The translations under genes were made by a program, and so were the position numbers. From Gluconobacter cadivus (GTDB taxonomy: Bacteria > Pseudomonadota > Alphaproteobacteria > Acetobacterales > Acetobacteraceae), in NCBI RefSeq assembly GCF_015244745.1, contig NZ_JABCQI010000009.1, positions 1 through 64,000 of the forward strand: a DNA stretch of 64,000 nt, written 5' to 3'. Under the pieces are notes generated by a model, which searched no databases, was not told where the DNA came from, and saw only the letters and a program-made list of their open reading frames with translations. Below, piece by piece: positions 49,610 to 58,909 of this stretch. Numbering within the stretch: position 1 is the stretch's first letter; each line of letters begins with the position of its first letter.

Positions 49610-51381
49610 GCTTTTACCAGCGGGCCAGGGGATTTGAGATATGTCGCCCGAATATGGTGTGCAGCCCAGTAGGCGAGCGCGGCCACCATTCCCGTCGGAT
49701 TATATCCCATACCCTGTGGAAACGCATTCGATCCGATGACGAAAACGTTGGACACATCCCAGCTCTGAAGATAGCGGTTGATCGCGCTGGTCTGGGGATT
49801 TTCTCCCATGATGGCACCGCCTCCCAGATGGGTGGTCTGATAGGTGCGTGTGTCGAAGGGTTGACCCGCATTGAGATGAACCAGATTCATTTTCGTTGCC
49901 CCCATGGCGCGGGCAATGGGTTCGATCTTGCTCACCACATACTGGTTCATGCGGATGTCGTTGTCTTTCCATGTGAAGGTCATGCGGAGCAGTGGTTGTC
50001 CGTAAGCATCCTTCCATGTGGGATCGAGATCCAGATAGACATCCCGATACGCCATGTTGCTGCCATGCGCGTCGATGCCGAGCGAATGCTTGTAGGTATT
50101 GACGAGGGAGTCCTTGTAGGCGGAGCCCCATCGCGGCGTGCCTCCCCCTCCGGCGCCGAGTGCGGCGGCAATCGGCTTTACACCCGCCTGATTGACCCAG
50201 ACAGGCGATCCCCCCACAAAACCAAGCGGTCCGTGATCGAAATTCATGCTGTTGAAATCGTCAATGGCAACTCCGGCTCCGCCCGCTCCGACAAACTGGT
50301 TCGTATAGGTTGAAGGCGGTAGCCAGACGCGTGAGGACGTGATCGTTTGATAAACGAAATTGCGTCCGACTGTTCCGGTGTTGCTGACGGGATCGTAGGG
50401 TTTTCCGATCCCGGACATGAGCATCAAATGAACGTTGTGGAACTGGAACGCCCCCAGAATAATCAGATCCGCCGAGAGCGAGGTTTCTTTCCGGGTTTTC
50501 GTGTCCAGATATGTGACGCCGGTCGCTTTTGTTTTCGTGCTGTCGAGATCGACGCGCAGAACATGGGCGTTCGGGATAAGGGAAAATCTCGGATCCTGCC
50601 GCAGGACAGGCAGAATGTTCACGTTGGGTGAGGCTTTTGAATACAGGTAGCAGTCATACCCGCTGCAATAACCGCAGAAATTACATGGCCCCATCTGGCA
50701 GCCGTAAGTGTTGGTATATTGCCGCGAAGCGTTGGCCGCGGGAAGGGAATAGGGGTGGTACCCGGCATTTTTTGCGGCATCCCGGAAAACTGATGCCGAA
50801 AAAGTATCCTTCATCGCTGGAAGGGGAAAATTATCAGAACGATCCGGAGAAAAAACATTTCCGTCTCCAACGATTTTTCCCTGAACTTTGTAAGCTTCGC
50901 CTGCTGTCCCGAAAACCTTTTCTGCTTTGTCGAAAAAAGGTTCGAGCTCGTCGTAGCTGACGCCATAATCCTGAAGGTTCATACCTTCGGGAATGAATTT
51001 CTCGCCATATCGTTCGATTATGGCGCTGCGGAGCCTAAGGTCTTCAGGGGCAACGCGGAAATGAACGCCAGACCAGTGCAGACCCGCACCGCCGACGCCT
51101 TCGCCGGGCAAAAATGCTGCGAGTTGCCGGTACGGCAGGGCCGTCTGGTCCATGGTATTGCGGATCGTCAGGGTCGACTGGGACAGGTTCTGGAAAAGCC
51201 GCTTGCGGATGGCTCCGCGCAGTTCATCAATGGATTCTGGATAGGCTCCTTCAACGGGCGTCGTTCTTTCCGCCCCCCGCTCGAGCATGACGACCGACAG
51301 ACCGGCTTCGGTCAGTTCCTTGGCCATAATTGAGCCGGCCCAGCCGGCGCCTACAATGATCGCATCGACATGTTTGACCAT
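49606..51381 (-). CDS. FAD-dependent dehydrogenase large subunit (GMC family)
   Basis: A 591-residue GMC oxidoreductase that oxidises sugar acids or polyols in the periplasm. The N-terminal dinucleotide fold AIIVGAGWAGSIMAKELTEA is at residues 5-24, followed by AFLPGEGVGGAGLHWSGVHF with the FAD-interacting glycines, MGPCNFCGYCSGYDCYLYSK (a Cys cluster typical of this family, possibly for a bound Fe-S cluster), and the C-terminal THLGGGAIMGENPQTSAINR with catalytic histidine. ATG 51381 is chosen; the longer frame has no FAD start. It has no signal of its own and probably exits with the Tat-targeted small subunit. Confidence 0.92.
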   Translation of the reverse strand: MVKHVDAIIVGAGWAGSIMAKELTEAGLSVVMLERGAERTTPVEGAYPESIDELRGAIRKRLFQNLSQSTLTIRNTMDQTALPYRQLAAFLPGEGVGGAGLHWSGVHFRVAPEDLRLRSAIIERYGEKFIPEGMNLQDYGVSYDELEPFFDKAEKVFGTAGEAYKVQGKIVGDGNVFSPDRSDNFPLPAMKDTFSASVFRDAAKNAGYHPYSLPAANASRQYTNTYGCQMGPCNFCGYCSGYDCYLYSKASPNVNILPVLRQDPRFSLIPNAHVLRVDLDSTKTKATGVTYLDTKTRKETSLSADLIILGAFQFHNVHLMLMSGIGKPYDPVSNTGTVGRNFVYQTITSSRVWLPPSTYTNQFVGAGGAGVAIDDFNSMNFDHGPLGFVGGSPVWVNQAGVKPIAAALGAGGGGTPRWGSAYKDSLVNTYKHSLGIDAHGSNMAYRDVYLDLDPTWKDAYGQPLLRMTFTWKDNDIRMNQYVVSKIEPIARAMGATKMNLVHLNAGQPFDTRTYQTTHLGGGAIMGENPQTSAINRYLQSWDVSNVFVIGSNAFPQGMGYNPTGMVAALAYWAAHHIRATYLKSPGPLVKA

Positions 51382-52082
51382 CAGGCAGTCTCCCCGGAAA
51401 TGGAAACCGGACCGATGGGGTAGGACGCACCTTCCTGATTCACCCAGTCCATGAAGTCTGCTCGGGCTCCGGGAAAGCCCAGCATGACCCATCCCCCAAG
51501 GCCCCGGTTGCCACCGTAAAGCGGATCGGCAAAAGCTCCTTCTAGTGTGTTGGTCCGAAGCTGTTCGAAAAAGACACGCCCCGGAATGTCCCCAAGCTGT
51601 ACCGATCCGCCTTCCAGGGCTGTCAGGATTTCGTCCTGCTGCAGAGCGGACAGAGCCGCAAATCCCTTCCCGTATTGCTGACGGGCGTAGTGCTCCACGC
51701 CTGCAATCCCTTTGCGGTACAGGTCCTTGGGGACGAACGGCAGTTGGTAGCCCAGATTGGCTGGTCCCTGCTCGAACGGGCCGGACATGTACCAGTTCTC
51801 CCCCAAAGCGTATGGGGTCTGCATCTGCCGGTCCAGGAATTCCGCAACACCGAGCGCCCTTGCGCCCGGACCGTTATGGTCAGCGGGAAACAGGCGTTCG
51901 CAGGCGGATTCGAGAAACTGGTATTCCGCAGCATTGAAAAAAGCCGGTTGATAGGGCTGGGCCGCTTCAGCAGCCAGAGCTTCGGCCCAGTGGGCATTTC
52001 CTGACGCCACCCAGAATGACGTGGTTCCCAGAAGGCCTTTCATGACACTGCGGCGCAGTGGATTGTTTAATGTCGGTTCCAT
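51381..52082 (-). CDS. Dehydrogenase small (gamma) subunit with Tat signal
   Basis: A 233-residue gluconate 2-dehydrogenase subunit 3 family protein. The N-terminus carries a twin-arginine signal (NPLRRSVMKGLLGTTSFWVA), which is expected to carry the folded FAD subunit across the membrane. The mature part contains FFNAAEYQFLESACERLFPA, DHNGPGARALGVAEFLDRQM, YALGENWYMSGPFEQGPANL and VFFEQLRTNTLEGAFADPLY. It overlaps the large subunit by TGATG. Substrate choice among gluconate, 2-ketogluconate and sorbitol cannot be made from sequence alone. Confidence 0.9.
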   Translation of the reverse strand: MEPTLNNPLRRSVMKGLLGTTSFWVASGNAHWAEALAAEAAQPYQPAFFNAAEYQFLESACERLFPADHNGPGARALGVAEFLDRQMQTPYALGENWYMSGPFEQGPANLGYQLPFVPKDLYRKGIAGVEHYARQQYGKGFAALSALQQDEILTALEGGSVQLGDIPGRVFFEQLRTNTLEGAFADPLYGGNRGLGGWVMLGFPGARADFMDWVNQEGASYPIGPVSISGETA

Positions 52083-52234
52083 GGGCGCACAGCTTTCTTC
52101 GGGGATAGAACCAAAGGGTATAGAAAATATGGGAATGGGTAATTTACAAAGCCTGTTTTCTAACGAAGACAGATGAAGCCCGCCAGACGACCGCTCATCA
52201 CAACCTGCCGAGAGGCCTTAACCCGAACTGAAAT

Positions 52235-53056
52235 TCAGTGGGTTGCGGAACTGCCCGTTGAAGGAAGTTGCAGGGTTCCGGGCTGGGGTGAGCGCTGGAC
52301 GGTGGCGGGCGTGGTTGTGGTGTCGGTCTCTGCACCCGTCGGGAAAATAGCATCCGGAGCATTGGGGGCCGCAACAACGGGCGTTACGGTTTTTGCAGAC
52401 GTAGGAGGTGCCGTATCCGGTGTGCTCAGTGTGGGCGTTGTGGGTGCTGTGACCGGCTTAGCTCCCGGAACGCCCAGTGTCTGCTGCTCTACGCCGCCAT
52501 TGACGATTGGCGTTCCCGCAGCATCTGTCATCCAGGACAGGAGCTTCTTGCGGATCTGAAATTCCAGCTCCACATTCATATCCTGCATCATCTGGTTGGT
52601 AAGGGTATAGAGTTCCTTGCGGGATGTCGGATCGCGGTCTCCGGCGTCCAGCTTGCGCGTGATGCGGGCATGAACGAATCCGGTATGCTGGTTGTTGGCA
52701 TCCGCGACATTCAACTGCACATCCATGGCGCCTTCCACCGCATTGTTGCCCGCACGGTTCAGATAGGCCTGCTTGATGATGAAGTCTGCCTTGCCCGAAG
52801 TCCCGCTGGCGACCAGACGCTGTGCGGCCATGTTTTTAAGCGCCTGATCCGGTGCAATGGGTGCTTTGGCCGACAGGGAATCCAGTGCAGCAGGCGCTTC
52901 GTCCTGAACGTCGATCGAAGCCACATTCAGATGGATCTGAGGAAGATAGCTGTAATCGGTCGGGGGGAATGTCTCGTCCGCAGTTTCGTCCGAGCAGGCC
53001 GTCAGACCCAGAGACAGCATCAGGGCTCCCAGACCGGTCCAGTAACGTATGCGCAT
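52235..53056 (-). CDS. Lipoprotein with proline/threonine-rich tail
   Basis: A 273-residue predicted lipoprotein. The signal peptide ends in lipobox GLTAC at about residue 21. Residues about 40-175 look folded (IHLNVASIDVQDEAPAALD, DFIIKQAYLNRAGNNAVEGA, MDVQLNVADANNQHTGFVHA, LYTLTNQMMQDMNVELEFQI). The last 90 residues are Pro, Thr, Ala and Ser rich (APTTPTLSTPDTAPPTSA), likely a disordered linker to the cell wall or a display tail. It follows the 53076 gene and is presumably the last gene of the argDF-hslO operon. Function unknown. Confidence 0.7.
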   Translation of the reverse strand: MRIRYWTGLGALMLSLGLTACSDETADETFPPTDYSYLPQIHLNVASIDVQDEAPAALDSLSAKAPIAPDQALKNMAAQRLVASGTSGKADFIIKQAYLNRAGNNAVEGAMDVQLNVADANNQHTGFVHARITRKLDAGDRDPTSRKELYTLTNQMMQDMNVELEFQIRKKLLSWMTDAAGTPIVNGGVEQQTLGVPGAKPVTAPTTPTLSTPDTAPPTSAKTVTPVVAAPNAPDAIFPTGAETDTTTTPATVQRSPQPGTLQLPSTGSSATH

Positions 53057-53075
53057 ATCCTGTCTCCTGAAGGCT

Positions 53076-54035
53076 TTACCGACGACTGAAAAGGGACTTG
53101 ATCCGGCTTTTCAGCCTCTGTCCAGAGGCTGGAAGGTGGGAAGTGGGCGCTGGCGGCTGGGACAGCGTATAAGACGGCGTCTCTTTGGGAGGCGAAGGAG
53201 GCGGCGTTTCTTCCGGGGGCGTTGAACGAAAACCGGAAGCCTGCCCGACCCCAAAATCTTCGGCTCTGAACGGGCGTGCGTCCCGGATCAGGGACACATA
53301 TTCGGGATGACGTGCATACCAGCCCAGAATCAGCCCTGGAATCATTGCGGCTGCTGGATCATCGCTGATCAGCATCGGAGCATCGGGATAGTAAAAAGAC
53401 GGACGCAGCGCCGGAAATGCCTCATTCCAGATCAGGTAAAATACTGTATCGGCGTCCTGAAAGCGGCTTACACTGAGCGACTGCACCTGAAAGGTGATCT
53501 GGGCCAGCAGCGGCAGCGCCGTGAAGGGCGACGAGACGATCAGCGGACCCTGCCCGCGCTGGGCTGCCAGCAGGGCTGTGAGCCGGTTTTCAGCAATCTG
53601 CCGCCCGTTCGGACAGGACAGGGCTTCGCCGCTATCGGCATGACCAGACGGCAGCAGCAGCGTATGGGGCGCAAACCCTCCAATCCATGAGCCGGAGAGT
53701 TCATTGACGGCGATTTCAGGCAAAGTTTCGCAGGACGGACTGGCCTGCGGGGGGAGGGGAGCACCTAAAACTCCAGTCGCCAGCGGCCAAAACACTCTGT
53801 CCATCGCCACCAGAAGACGCTTCCGGGCGGCCTCATCGAGCGTCAGAACATGACTTGCGCAGTAGTCATCCCCTTCAAGCCACCAGCAGGCCTGCTTGCC
53901 GGTCGCATCTTCTTTGAAAACCACAACGCTGAAATCATCTGCCACAACATCCCGACTGCTCGGACTCCAGCCGGGATAAAGCTGCTCGACCGGAAAGCCA
54001 TCGAGCTTCACGCCATCAAGCAGGGGCAGAGTCAT
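53076..54035 (-). CDS. Unknown protein with Pro-rich basic C-terminus
   Basis: A 319-residue protein I cannot place in a family. It contains SSRDVVADDFSVVVFKEDAT, QACWWLEGDDYCASHVLTLD, NELSGSWIGGFAPHTLLLPS and a beta-rich central part, then RPFRAEDFGVGQASG, a proline-rich linker (PPEETPPPSPPKETPS) and a basic tail (RLKSRIKSLFSRR). No signal peptide or membrane helix is apparent. It overlaps hslO by ATGA and so is translationally coupled to a redox chaperone gene. Confidence 0.6.
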   Translation of the reverse strand: MTLPLLDGVKLDGFPVEQLYPGWSPSSRDVVADDFSVVVFKEDATGKQACWWLEGDDYCASHVLTLDEAARKRLLVAMDRVFWPLATGVLGAPLPPQASPSCETLPEIAVNELSGSWIGGFAPHTLLLPSGHADSGEALSCPNGRQIAENRLTALLAAQRGQGPLIVSSPFTALPLLAQITFQVQSLSVSRFQDADTVFYLIWNEAFPALRPSFYYPDAPMLISDDPAAAMIPGLILGWYARHPEYVSLIRDARPFRAEDFGVGQASGFRSTPPEETPPPSPPKETPSYTLSQPPAPTSHLPASGQRLKSRIKSLFSRR

Positions 54036-54961
54036 GCAGTCCGTTCTCCCAGTTCCCCGCGCGTAAAGCGGAAACCGACATTGCAGAATTCACAGTTCAT
54101 CGTGATGGCGCCATTTTCGACCATATGGTCGAGGTCGTCCTCGGGGAATGTCTCCAGAACGGAGGCCAGTCTCGCCCGGTTGCATCGGCAGCCATAAGCC
54201 AGCGCGCGTGGCGTCCCGACACGGACGTCCAGCGTGCCGAAAAGCCTCTGGATCAGGCGCTCGTTGGACAGGTCCGGGTCAAGGATCTCCTGCTCCGTCA
54301 CTGTCGCGGCCAGCGTACAGGCAGTTTCCCAGGCGTCCTCATCCTGTTCGGACGCTTCGATCCCGCCTTCTGCCGCGATCCGCTCCAGAACAAGTGCCCC
54401 GGCCTTCCATCCATCCGCCGATTTCGCACAGAACAGCCGGATCCAGCAGTCATGCTGCTCGCTGGTCTGGAAATAGTTCACGGCCATGTCCGCCAGCGTC
54501 GTACCGGTCAGATCCACGATGCCCTGATGCCGGTCCATGTCCGGCCCCTGATCAATGGTGAACGCCATATAGCCGTCCCCCAGAAGGCCCTTGGCCGTCT
54601 CAGGGAGGGCATCCCGATCCGCATCCTCGCGCAGACGCGCGAAGAACCGCAGATCCCCGCTGTCTGTGGCATCCGTCACGAGCATCGAAACCGGACCGTC
54701 GCCCTTGATCTGGAGGGAAAAGGCCCCCTTGAACTTCAGAGCCGACACCATGGCCGCCACGAGGGCCAACGCCTCTCCCCCAAGCTGCGAGACGGCATCC
54801 GGATTGTCATGTCGCGACAGGATGGCATCTGCCAGAGGCCCAAGTCGCACCAGACGTCCCCGCACCGGGGAGCGTTCCAGATAAAAGGGCGTAACGCCGC
54901 CCGAGACGACCATGTTCGGAACATCAGGCCGGTTCGTGTCGAGGAAGGGGGGTGTATCCAT
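54032..54961 (-). CDS. hslO: Hsp33 redox-regulated chaperone
   Basis: A 309-residue holdase activated by oxidation. The C-terminal zinc center has CRC in ALAYGCRCNRARLASVLE and CEFC in ITMNCEFCNVGFRFT, the four cysteines that form disulfides under oxidative stress. The N-terminal domain has VSGGVTPFYLERSPVRGRL. ATG 54961 shares TGATG with the argF stop; TTG 54964 is not needed. The family often sits next to arginine genes in alphaproteobacteria. Coupling to argF suggests constitutive cotranscription. Confidence 0.94.
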   Translation of the reverse strand: MDTPPFLDTNRPDVPNMVVSGGVTPFYLERSPVRGRLVRLGPLADAILSRHDNPDAVSQLGGEALALVAAMVSALKFKGAFSLQIKGDGPVSMLVTDATDSGDLRFFARLREDADRDALPETAKGLLGDGYMAFTIDQGPDMDRHQGIVDLTGTTLADMAVNYFQTSEQHDCWIRLFCAKSADGWKAGALVLERIAAEGGIEASEQDEDAWETACTLAATVTEQEILDPDLSNERLIQRLFGTLDVRVGTPRALAYGCRCNRARLASVLETFPEDDLDHMVENGAITMNCEFCNVGFRFTRGELGERTA

Positions 54962-55905
54962 CAACTGTTTTCTTTCCCAAGAGCCCAGAGCAGCAGGCCC
55001 TTCTGCGTGTGCAGGCGGTTTTCCGCCTCATCGAAGACAACGGACGCCGGGCCCTCAAAGACCTCCGGCGTCACTTCTTCCCCGATATGGGCAGGCAGGC
55101 AGTGCAGGAACAGGGCATCGGGCGCAGCTTTTGCCATCAGCGCTGTATCGACCTGATAGGGCTGGAACACCTTGAGGCGGGTTTCACGGTCCTTGTCGCC
55201 CATGCTGACCCATGTATCCGTCAGCACGGCATCCGCGCCCGCGACGGCTTCCGCCGGATCGCGGAAGACCTCGATCGTCGCACCATGGGCGCGGGCCCAC
55301 GCCACGGCGTCCGGATTGGGCGCGAATTCTTCCGGCGTTGCCAGACGGACATTGAAGCCCAGCAGGGCCGCGCCTTCCATCAGGGATGTCGCGACATTGT
55401 TGCCGTCCCCGATCCAGGCCAGCGTTTTGCCGCGGATCGGCCCGCGATGTTCTTCGAACGTCAGGACATCCGCCAAAATCTGGATCGGATGGGAGACGGG
55501 CGTCAGGCCGTTGATGACCGGAACCGAGCTCCACTTCGCGAGTTCTCGCAGATTGGCGTCATTCCCGGTCCGCAGCACGATCACGTCCAGAAAACGTGAC
55601 AGGACGCGGGCGGTGTCGGCCACAGTCTCGCCCCGGCCAAGCTGCATGTCGCCCGGCGAAAGGACTGAAACGGACCCGCCAAGCTGCCCCATCCCGACCT
55701 CAAACGACACGCGGGTGCGCGTCGAAGGCTGGGCGAGGATCAGGCCGAGGGTACGGCCTTCCAGCGGGCGATCCGGATGCAGGGGCTGACGGCGCCCGTT
55801 CTGCATAGCCTTGACCTTTGCGGAAAGGTCAATGATCTGCCGGATGATTTCGGGGCTGAAATCGCGCAGATCCAGAAAGTGCCGGGGGGCTGTTGTCGCA
55901 CTCAC
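54961..55905 (-). CDS. argF: Ornithine carbamoyltransferase
   Basis: A 314-residue enzyme of arginine synthesis making citrulline from ornithine and carbamoyl phosphate. The phosphate-binding STRTR is at residues 61-65, the ornithine site in HPIQILADVLTFEEH, and the catalytic cysteine in LFLHCLPAH. The residues before STRTR read LAQP instead of the frequent FEKP or FEKD. It is followed by hslO (TGATG overlap) and preceded by argD (ATGA overlap). Confidence 0.95.
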   Translation of the reverse strand: MSATTAPRHFLDLRDFSPEIIRQIIDLSAKVKAMQNGRRQPLHPDRPLEGRTLGLILAQPSTRTRVSFEVGMGQLGGSVSVLSPGDMQLGRGETVADTARVLSRFLDVIVLRTGNDANLRELAKWSSVPVINGLTPVSHPIQILADVLTFEEHRGPIRGKTLAWIGDGNNVATSLMEGAALLGFNVRLATPEEFAPNPDAVAWARAHGATIEVFRDPAEAVAGADAVLTDTWVSMGDKDRETRLKVFQPYQVDTALMAKAAPDALFLHCLPAHIGEEVTPEVFEGPASVVFDEAENRLHTQKGLLLWALGKENS

Positions 55906-57098
55906 GATGCTTTCTCCTGCGTGGCAGAGGCTTTCAGGGACAGGGCGGCTTTCACCAGCCGCTCGCAGGCCTCACGACATTCAGCTTCCGTGACGATCAG
56001 CGGCGGGACGAGACGCAGCACATTGTCTCCAGCGCCTACGGTCAGAAGGCCCTGATCCAGAACGGCCTGCATGACGTCGCCCACAGGCGGCACACAGTGC
56101 AGGCCGCGCATCAGTCCAAGACCGCGGACATTGTCGAAAACGCCTTCCGAGCGGCTGATAACGTCTTCCAGCATCTTGCCGAACGCGTCTCCGACCGTGC
56201 GGACATGCTCCAGAAAGCCGGGGCTCAGGATTTCTTCCAGAACGGCTGTACCAGCCGCACAGGCCAGCGGATTGCCGCCAAAGGTCGTCCCGTGGGAGCC
56301 CGGTGTCAGGTGCCGCGCCAGTTCTTCCGTCGCAAGCACGGCACCAAGCGGGAAACCACCGCCAATGCCCTTGGCCACCGAAATCACGTCCGGACGGATG
56401 CCATACCATTCATGCGCGAATAGCTTGCCCGTCCGGCCAACACCGGTCTGGACTTCATCAAAACCCAGATACAGCCCGTATTCATCACAGACGGCGCGCA
56501 GCCCTTCCATGAACTCGCGGGTCGCAGGCTTGATGCCGCTCTCGCCCTGAACGGGCTCGACGATAATGCCCGCCGTGTGCGGCGTAATGACCTCACGCAG
56601 CGTGTTGGTGTTGTTGAACGGCGCATGGTCGAACCCCTCCACCACAGGGCCGAAGCCTTTCTGATAAGCGGGATTGCCCGTCGCCGAGATCATGGCGAGC
56701 GTCCGGCCGTGGAAGGCTCCGTCGAAACACAGGATGCTGGTCCGTTCCGGGTGCCCGTTCTCGAACTGGGCGCGGCGGATCATCTTGACCATGCCTTCAT
56801 TGGCTTCGGCGCCCGAATTGCAGAACAGCACGGAGTCCGCGAACGTGTTCTGCACCAGCAGTTCTGCCAGTTTTTCGGCCTGCGGAACCCGGTATAGGTT
56901 CGAGACATGCATGACCTTTGCGGCCTGTTCCGCAATGGTTTTAACCAGTTTCGGATGGGCATGTCCCAGCGAGGTCACGGCAATTCCGGCCCCGAAATCC
57001 AGATATCGTCGCCCGTTCGTCGCCGTCAGCCAGACGCCTTCGCCCTGCTCGAAAGCGAGGTCGGCACGTTTGTAGTTCGGCATCAGCGCGGGGATCAT
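55902..57098 (-). CDS. argD: Acetylornithine aminotransferase
   Basis: A 398-residue fold-type I PLP transaminase of arginine (and possibly lysine) synthesis. Motifs: YLDFGAGIAVTSLGHAHPKL, LFCNSGAEANEGMVKMIRRA, FDGAFHGRTLAMISATGNPA, LGFDEVQTGVGRTGKLFAHE and the PLP-lysine region VISVAKGIGGGFPLGAVLAT. ATG 57098 is chosen; the longer frame to 57200 has no family sequence. It leads the argD-argF-hslO unit. No ArgR box was recognised upstream. Confidence 0.95.
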   Translation of the reverse strand: MIPALMPNYKRADLAFEQGEGVWLTATNGRRYLDFGAGIAVTSLGHAHPKLVKTIAEQAAKVMHVSNLYRVPQAEKLAELLVQNTFADSVLFCNSGAEANEGMVKMIRRAQFENGHPERTSILCFDGAFHGRTLAMISATGNPAYQKGFGPVVEGFDHAPFNNTNTLREVITPHTAGIIVEPVQGESGIKPATREFMEGLRAVCDEYGLYLGFDEVQTGVGRTGKLFAHEWYGIRPDVISVAKGIGGGFPLGAVLATEELARHLTPGSHGTTFGGNPLACAAGTAVLEEILSPGFLEHVRTVGDAFGKMLEDVISRSEGVFDNVRGLGLMRGLHCVPPVGDVMQAVLDQGLLTVGAGDNVLRLVPPLIVTEAECREACERLVKAALSLKASATQEKAS

Positions 57099-57266
57099 GA
57101 TGGATCTCTGAATATCTGGTTGAAAACGAAACGGTTTATGCGGAATCGCAAAACCCTGCTCCGGTTGCCCGGAGCAGGGCTTCAAATTCCGCCAGCGCAT
57201 AGTGAAGCGCAGAACGGGGTTCCGTCAAACCCCGGCGTGCTGGAATGTGGCGGTCAACCCGGCAGA

Positions 57267-58844
57267 TCAGACCCGCTGATACAGCAGATCCCGCGCCAGC
57301 CAGCACCCGACCCGTACCGCCGTCACGCTGCCGCCCTGCCGCTCGAACGCTAGGCTCCAGTCTCCGGGAGCCGTATGATCCAGCGCGCGCGGGCAGGGCA
57401 GAACCCACACATCCTTTGCCAGACGCTGGAGCATTTCCATCCGTCCATCGCCCAGAATTCCCGAAAAACCGCCATAAACCACGCCACCCGCCAGTGTGAT
57501 GGTGACTTCGGCCTCGTCCAGCTCCTCGCAGCGATAGACGCCCGCCAGTTCGGCAATATCCTCGCCGGGCGTTTCGTTGCAGCACGTGAGGATGCTCGTC
57601 CGGTTTTCGCCCGGACGCTCCACTACGACTTCCGGACCTTCCGCAGTCTCCTGCGCTTTTACGACGACCGATCCTGCTTCGGCCCGGGTTGCCGAAATCC
57701 CTTCCAGAGCCTCCGGCACCATCAGATAGCGCAGCGTTGCTCCACCGAATGCGGGTTCGATTCGGGCCGACAGACCCGTCTCCCGCTCCAGATAGGTCCC
57801 ATACAGCGCGGTCGGAGGCTGCGTGCTGCGGTCAGGCTCGTAAGGCACGCCCAGAGCCGCGGCTAGAATCTGCGCCGCCGCAACCTGTGCCGCGCTCATG
57901 TGATTGAACATCACCACGACCGACAGGCGGTCGGACGCGACATGCAGCCGATGGGAGCGCCAGCCCCGCAGCGCGCCGCCATGCATCGTGACGTCCCGCC
58001 CGAACATCGTGCTCCGTTGCAGGCCGAATCCATAAGGCGCGGCCTGACCGTCGCTGAACGTCACCGGCGCGGTCAGACGCCGGTACAGACTGTCCGGCGC
58101 GTCGCGTGTGGCATCAATGAACCGCTCCCAGGCGATCATGTCGTCCAGAGACGCCCCAAGCCCGGCATCCCCCGTCCAGATGACATTGTTGACCGCCGGG
58201 CGGAAGCCACTCTCCACGTTTCCTTCATAGCCGACTGTTCCATCCGGCATGGCGCGCGTATCGGCGGCCAGAACGGCCCGTTCCATGCCAACCGGATTGA
58301 AAATGTATGTCTGAAGCAGTTCGGCGAAACTGCGCTCCGTTCGATCCTGAAGAATATCGGACATCAGCCGGAAATTCTGGTTCACATAGGAATAGGACGT
58401 GCCGGGCTGAAACTGGAGCGTCCGCGTTCCCTCAATAACGCGCCGGGCCTCGCGGTCTCCGAAGTCGCCTTCGATGGGCGCGCCATGCAGCATCGCCACG
58501 GCCCAGTAATCCCTAAGCCCCGACTGGTTATGTGCCAGATGCAGCATTCCCGGCGAAGGCTCGTCGAGCTGTGGCAGGCGCGCATCCACATCCGCGTCCA
58601 GCTCCGACGGATCGTCATACAGATCGAGCAGCGTCCCGCAGGTGAACTGCTTGGTGATGGAGCACATGCGGAACAGTGTGGAGGGCGTGAACGGAATGCG
58701 GCGCTCCACATTCGCATAGCCCCAGCCATGCCGGATCAGAACCTCGCCGTCCTTCAGAACGGCCACAGCCCCGCCGGGGCCGGGAAAGCGGGCAGGGAGG
58801 GCGGAGACGGCCGCTTCAAGACGGGTCAAAAGTGAATCGCTCAT
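57267..58844 (-). CDS. D-aminopeptidase (serine S12, DAP family)
   Basis: A 525-residue penicillin-binding-protein-like serine hydrolase with two C-terminal lipocalin-like beta-barrels, the architecture of Ochrobactrum anthropi DAP. Catalytic residues match DAP numbering: S62-x-x-K65 in MCSITKQF, Y153-x-N155 in YSYVNQNF, and a HGG triad at 288-290 in VTMHGGALRG. It releases N-terminal D-amino acids, especially D-Ala. With alr elsewhere in the window, D-amino acid recycling is plausible. It is divergent from recX. Confidence 0.9.
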   Translation of the reverse strand: MSDSLLTRLEAAVSALPARFPGPGGAVAVLKDGEVLIRHGWGYANVERRIPFTPSTLFRMCSITKQFTCGTLLDLYDDPSELDADVDARLPQLDEPSPGMLHLAHNQSGLRDYWAVAMLHGAPIEGDFGDREARRVIEGTRTLQFQPGTSYSYVNQNFRLMSDILQDRTERSFAELLQTYIFNPVGMERAVLAADTRAMPDGTVGYEGNVESGFRPAVNNVIWTGDAGLGASLDDMIAWERFIDATRDAPDSLYRRLTAPVTFSDGQAAPYGFGLQRSTMFGRDVTMHGGALRGWRSHRLHVASDRLSVVVMFNHMSAAQVAAAQILAAALGVPYEPDRSTQPPTALYGTYLERETGLSARIEPAFGGATLRYLMVPEALEGISATRAEAGSVVVKAQETAEGPEVVVERPGENRTSILTCCNETPGEDIAELAGVYRCEELDEAEVTITLAGGVVYGGFSGILGDGRMEMLQRLAKDVWVLPCPRALDHTAPGDWSLAFERQGGSVTAVRVGCWLARDLLYQRV

Positions 58845-58909
58845 GGATGGAATGATGGCTCCAGACCGTCTTGCCGTAAATGCCTTTCACCCGGCATAAT
58901 TGTCCGATC

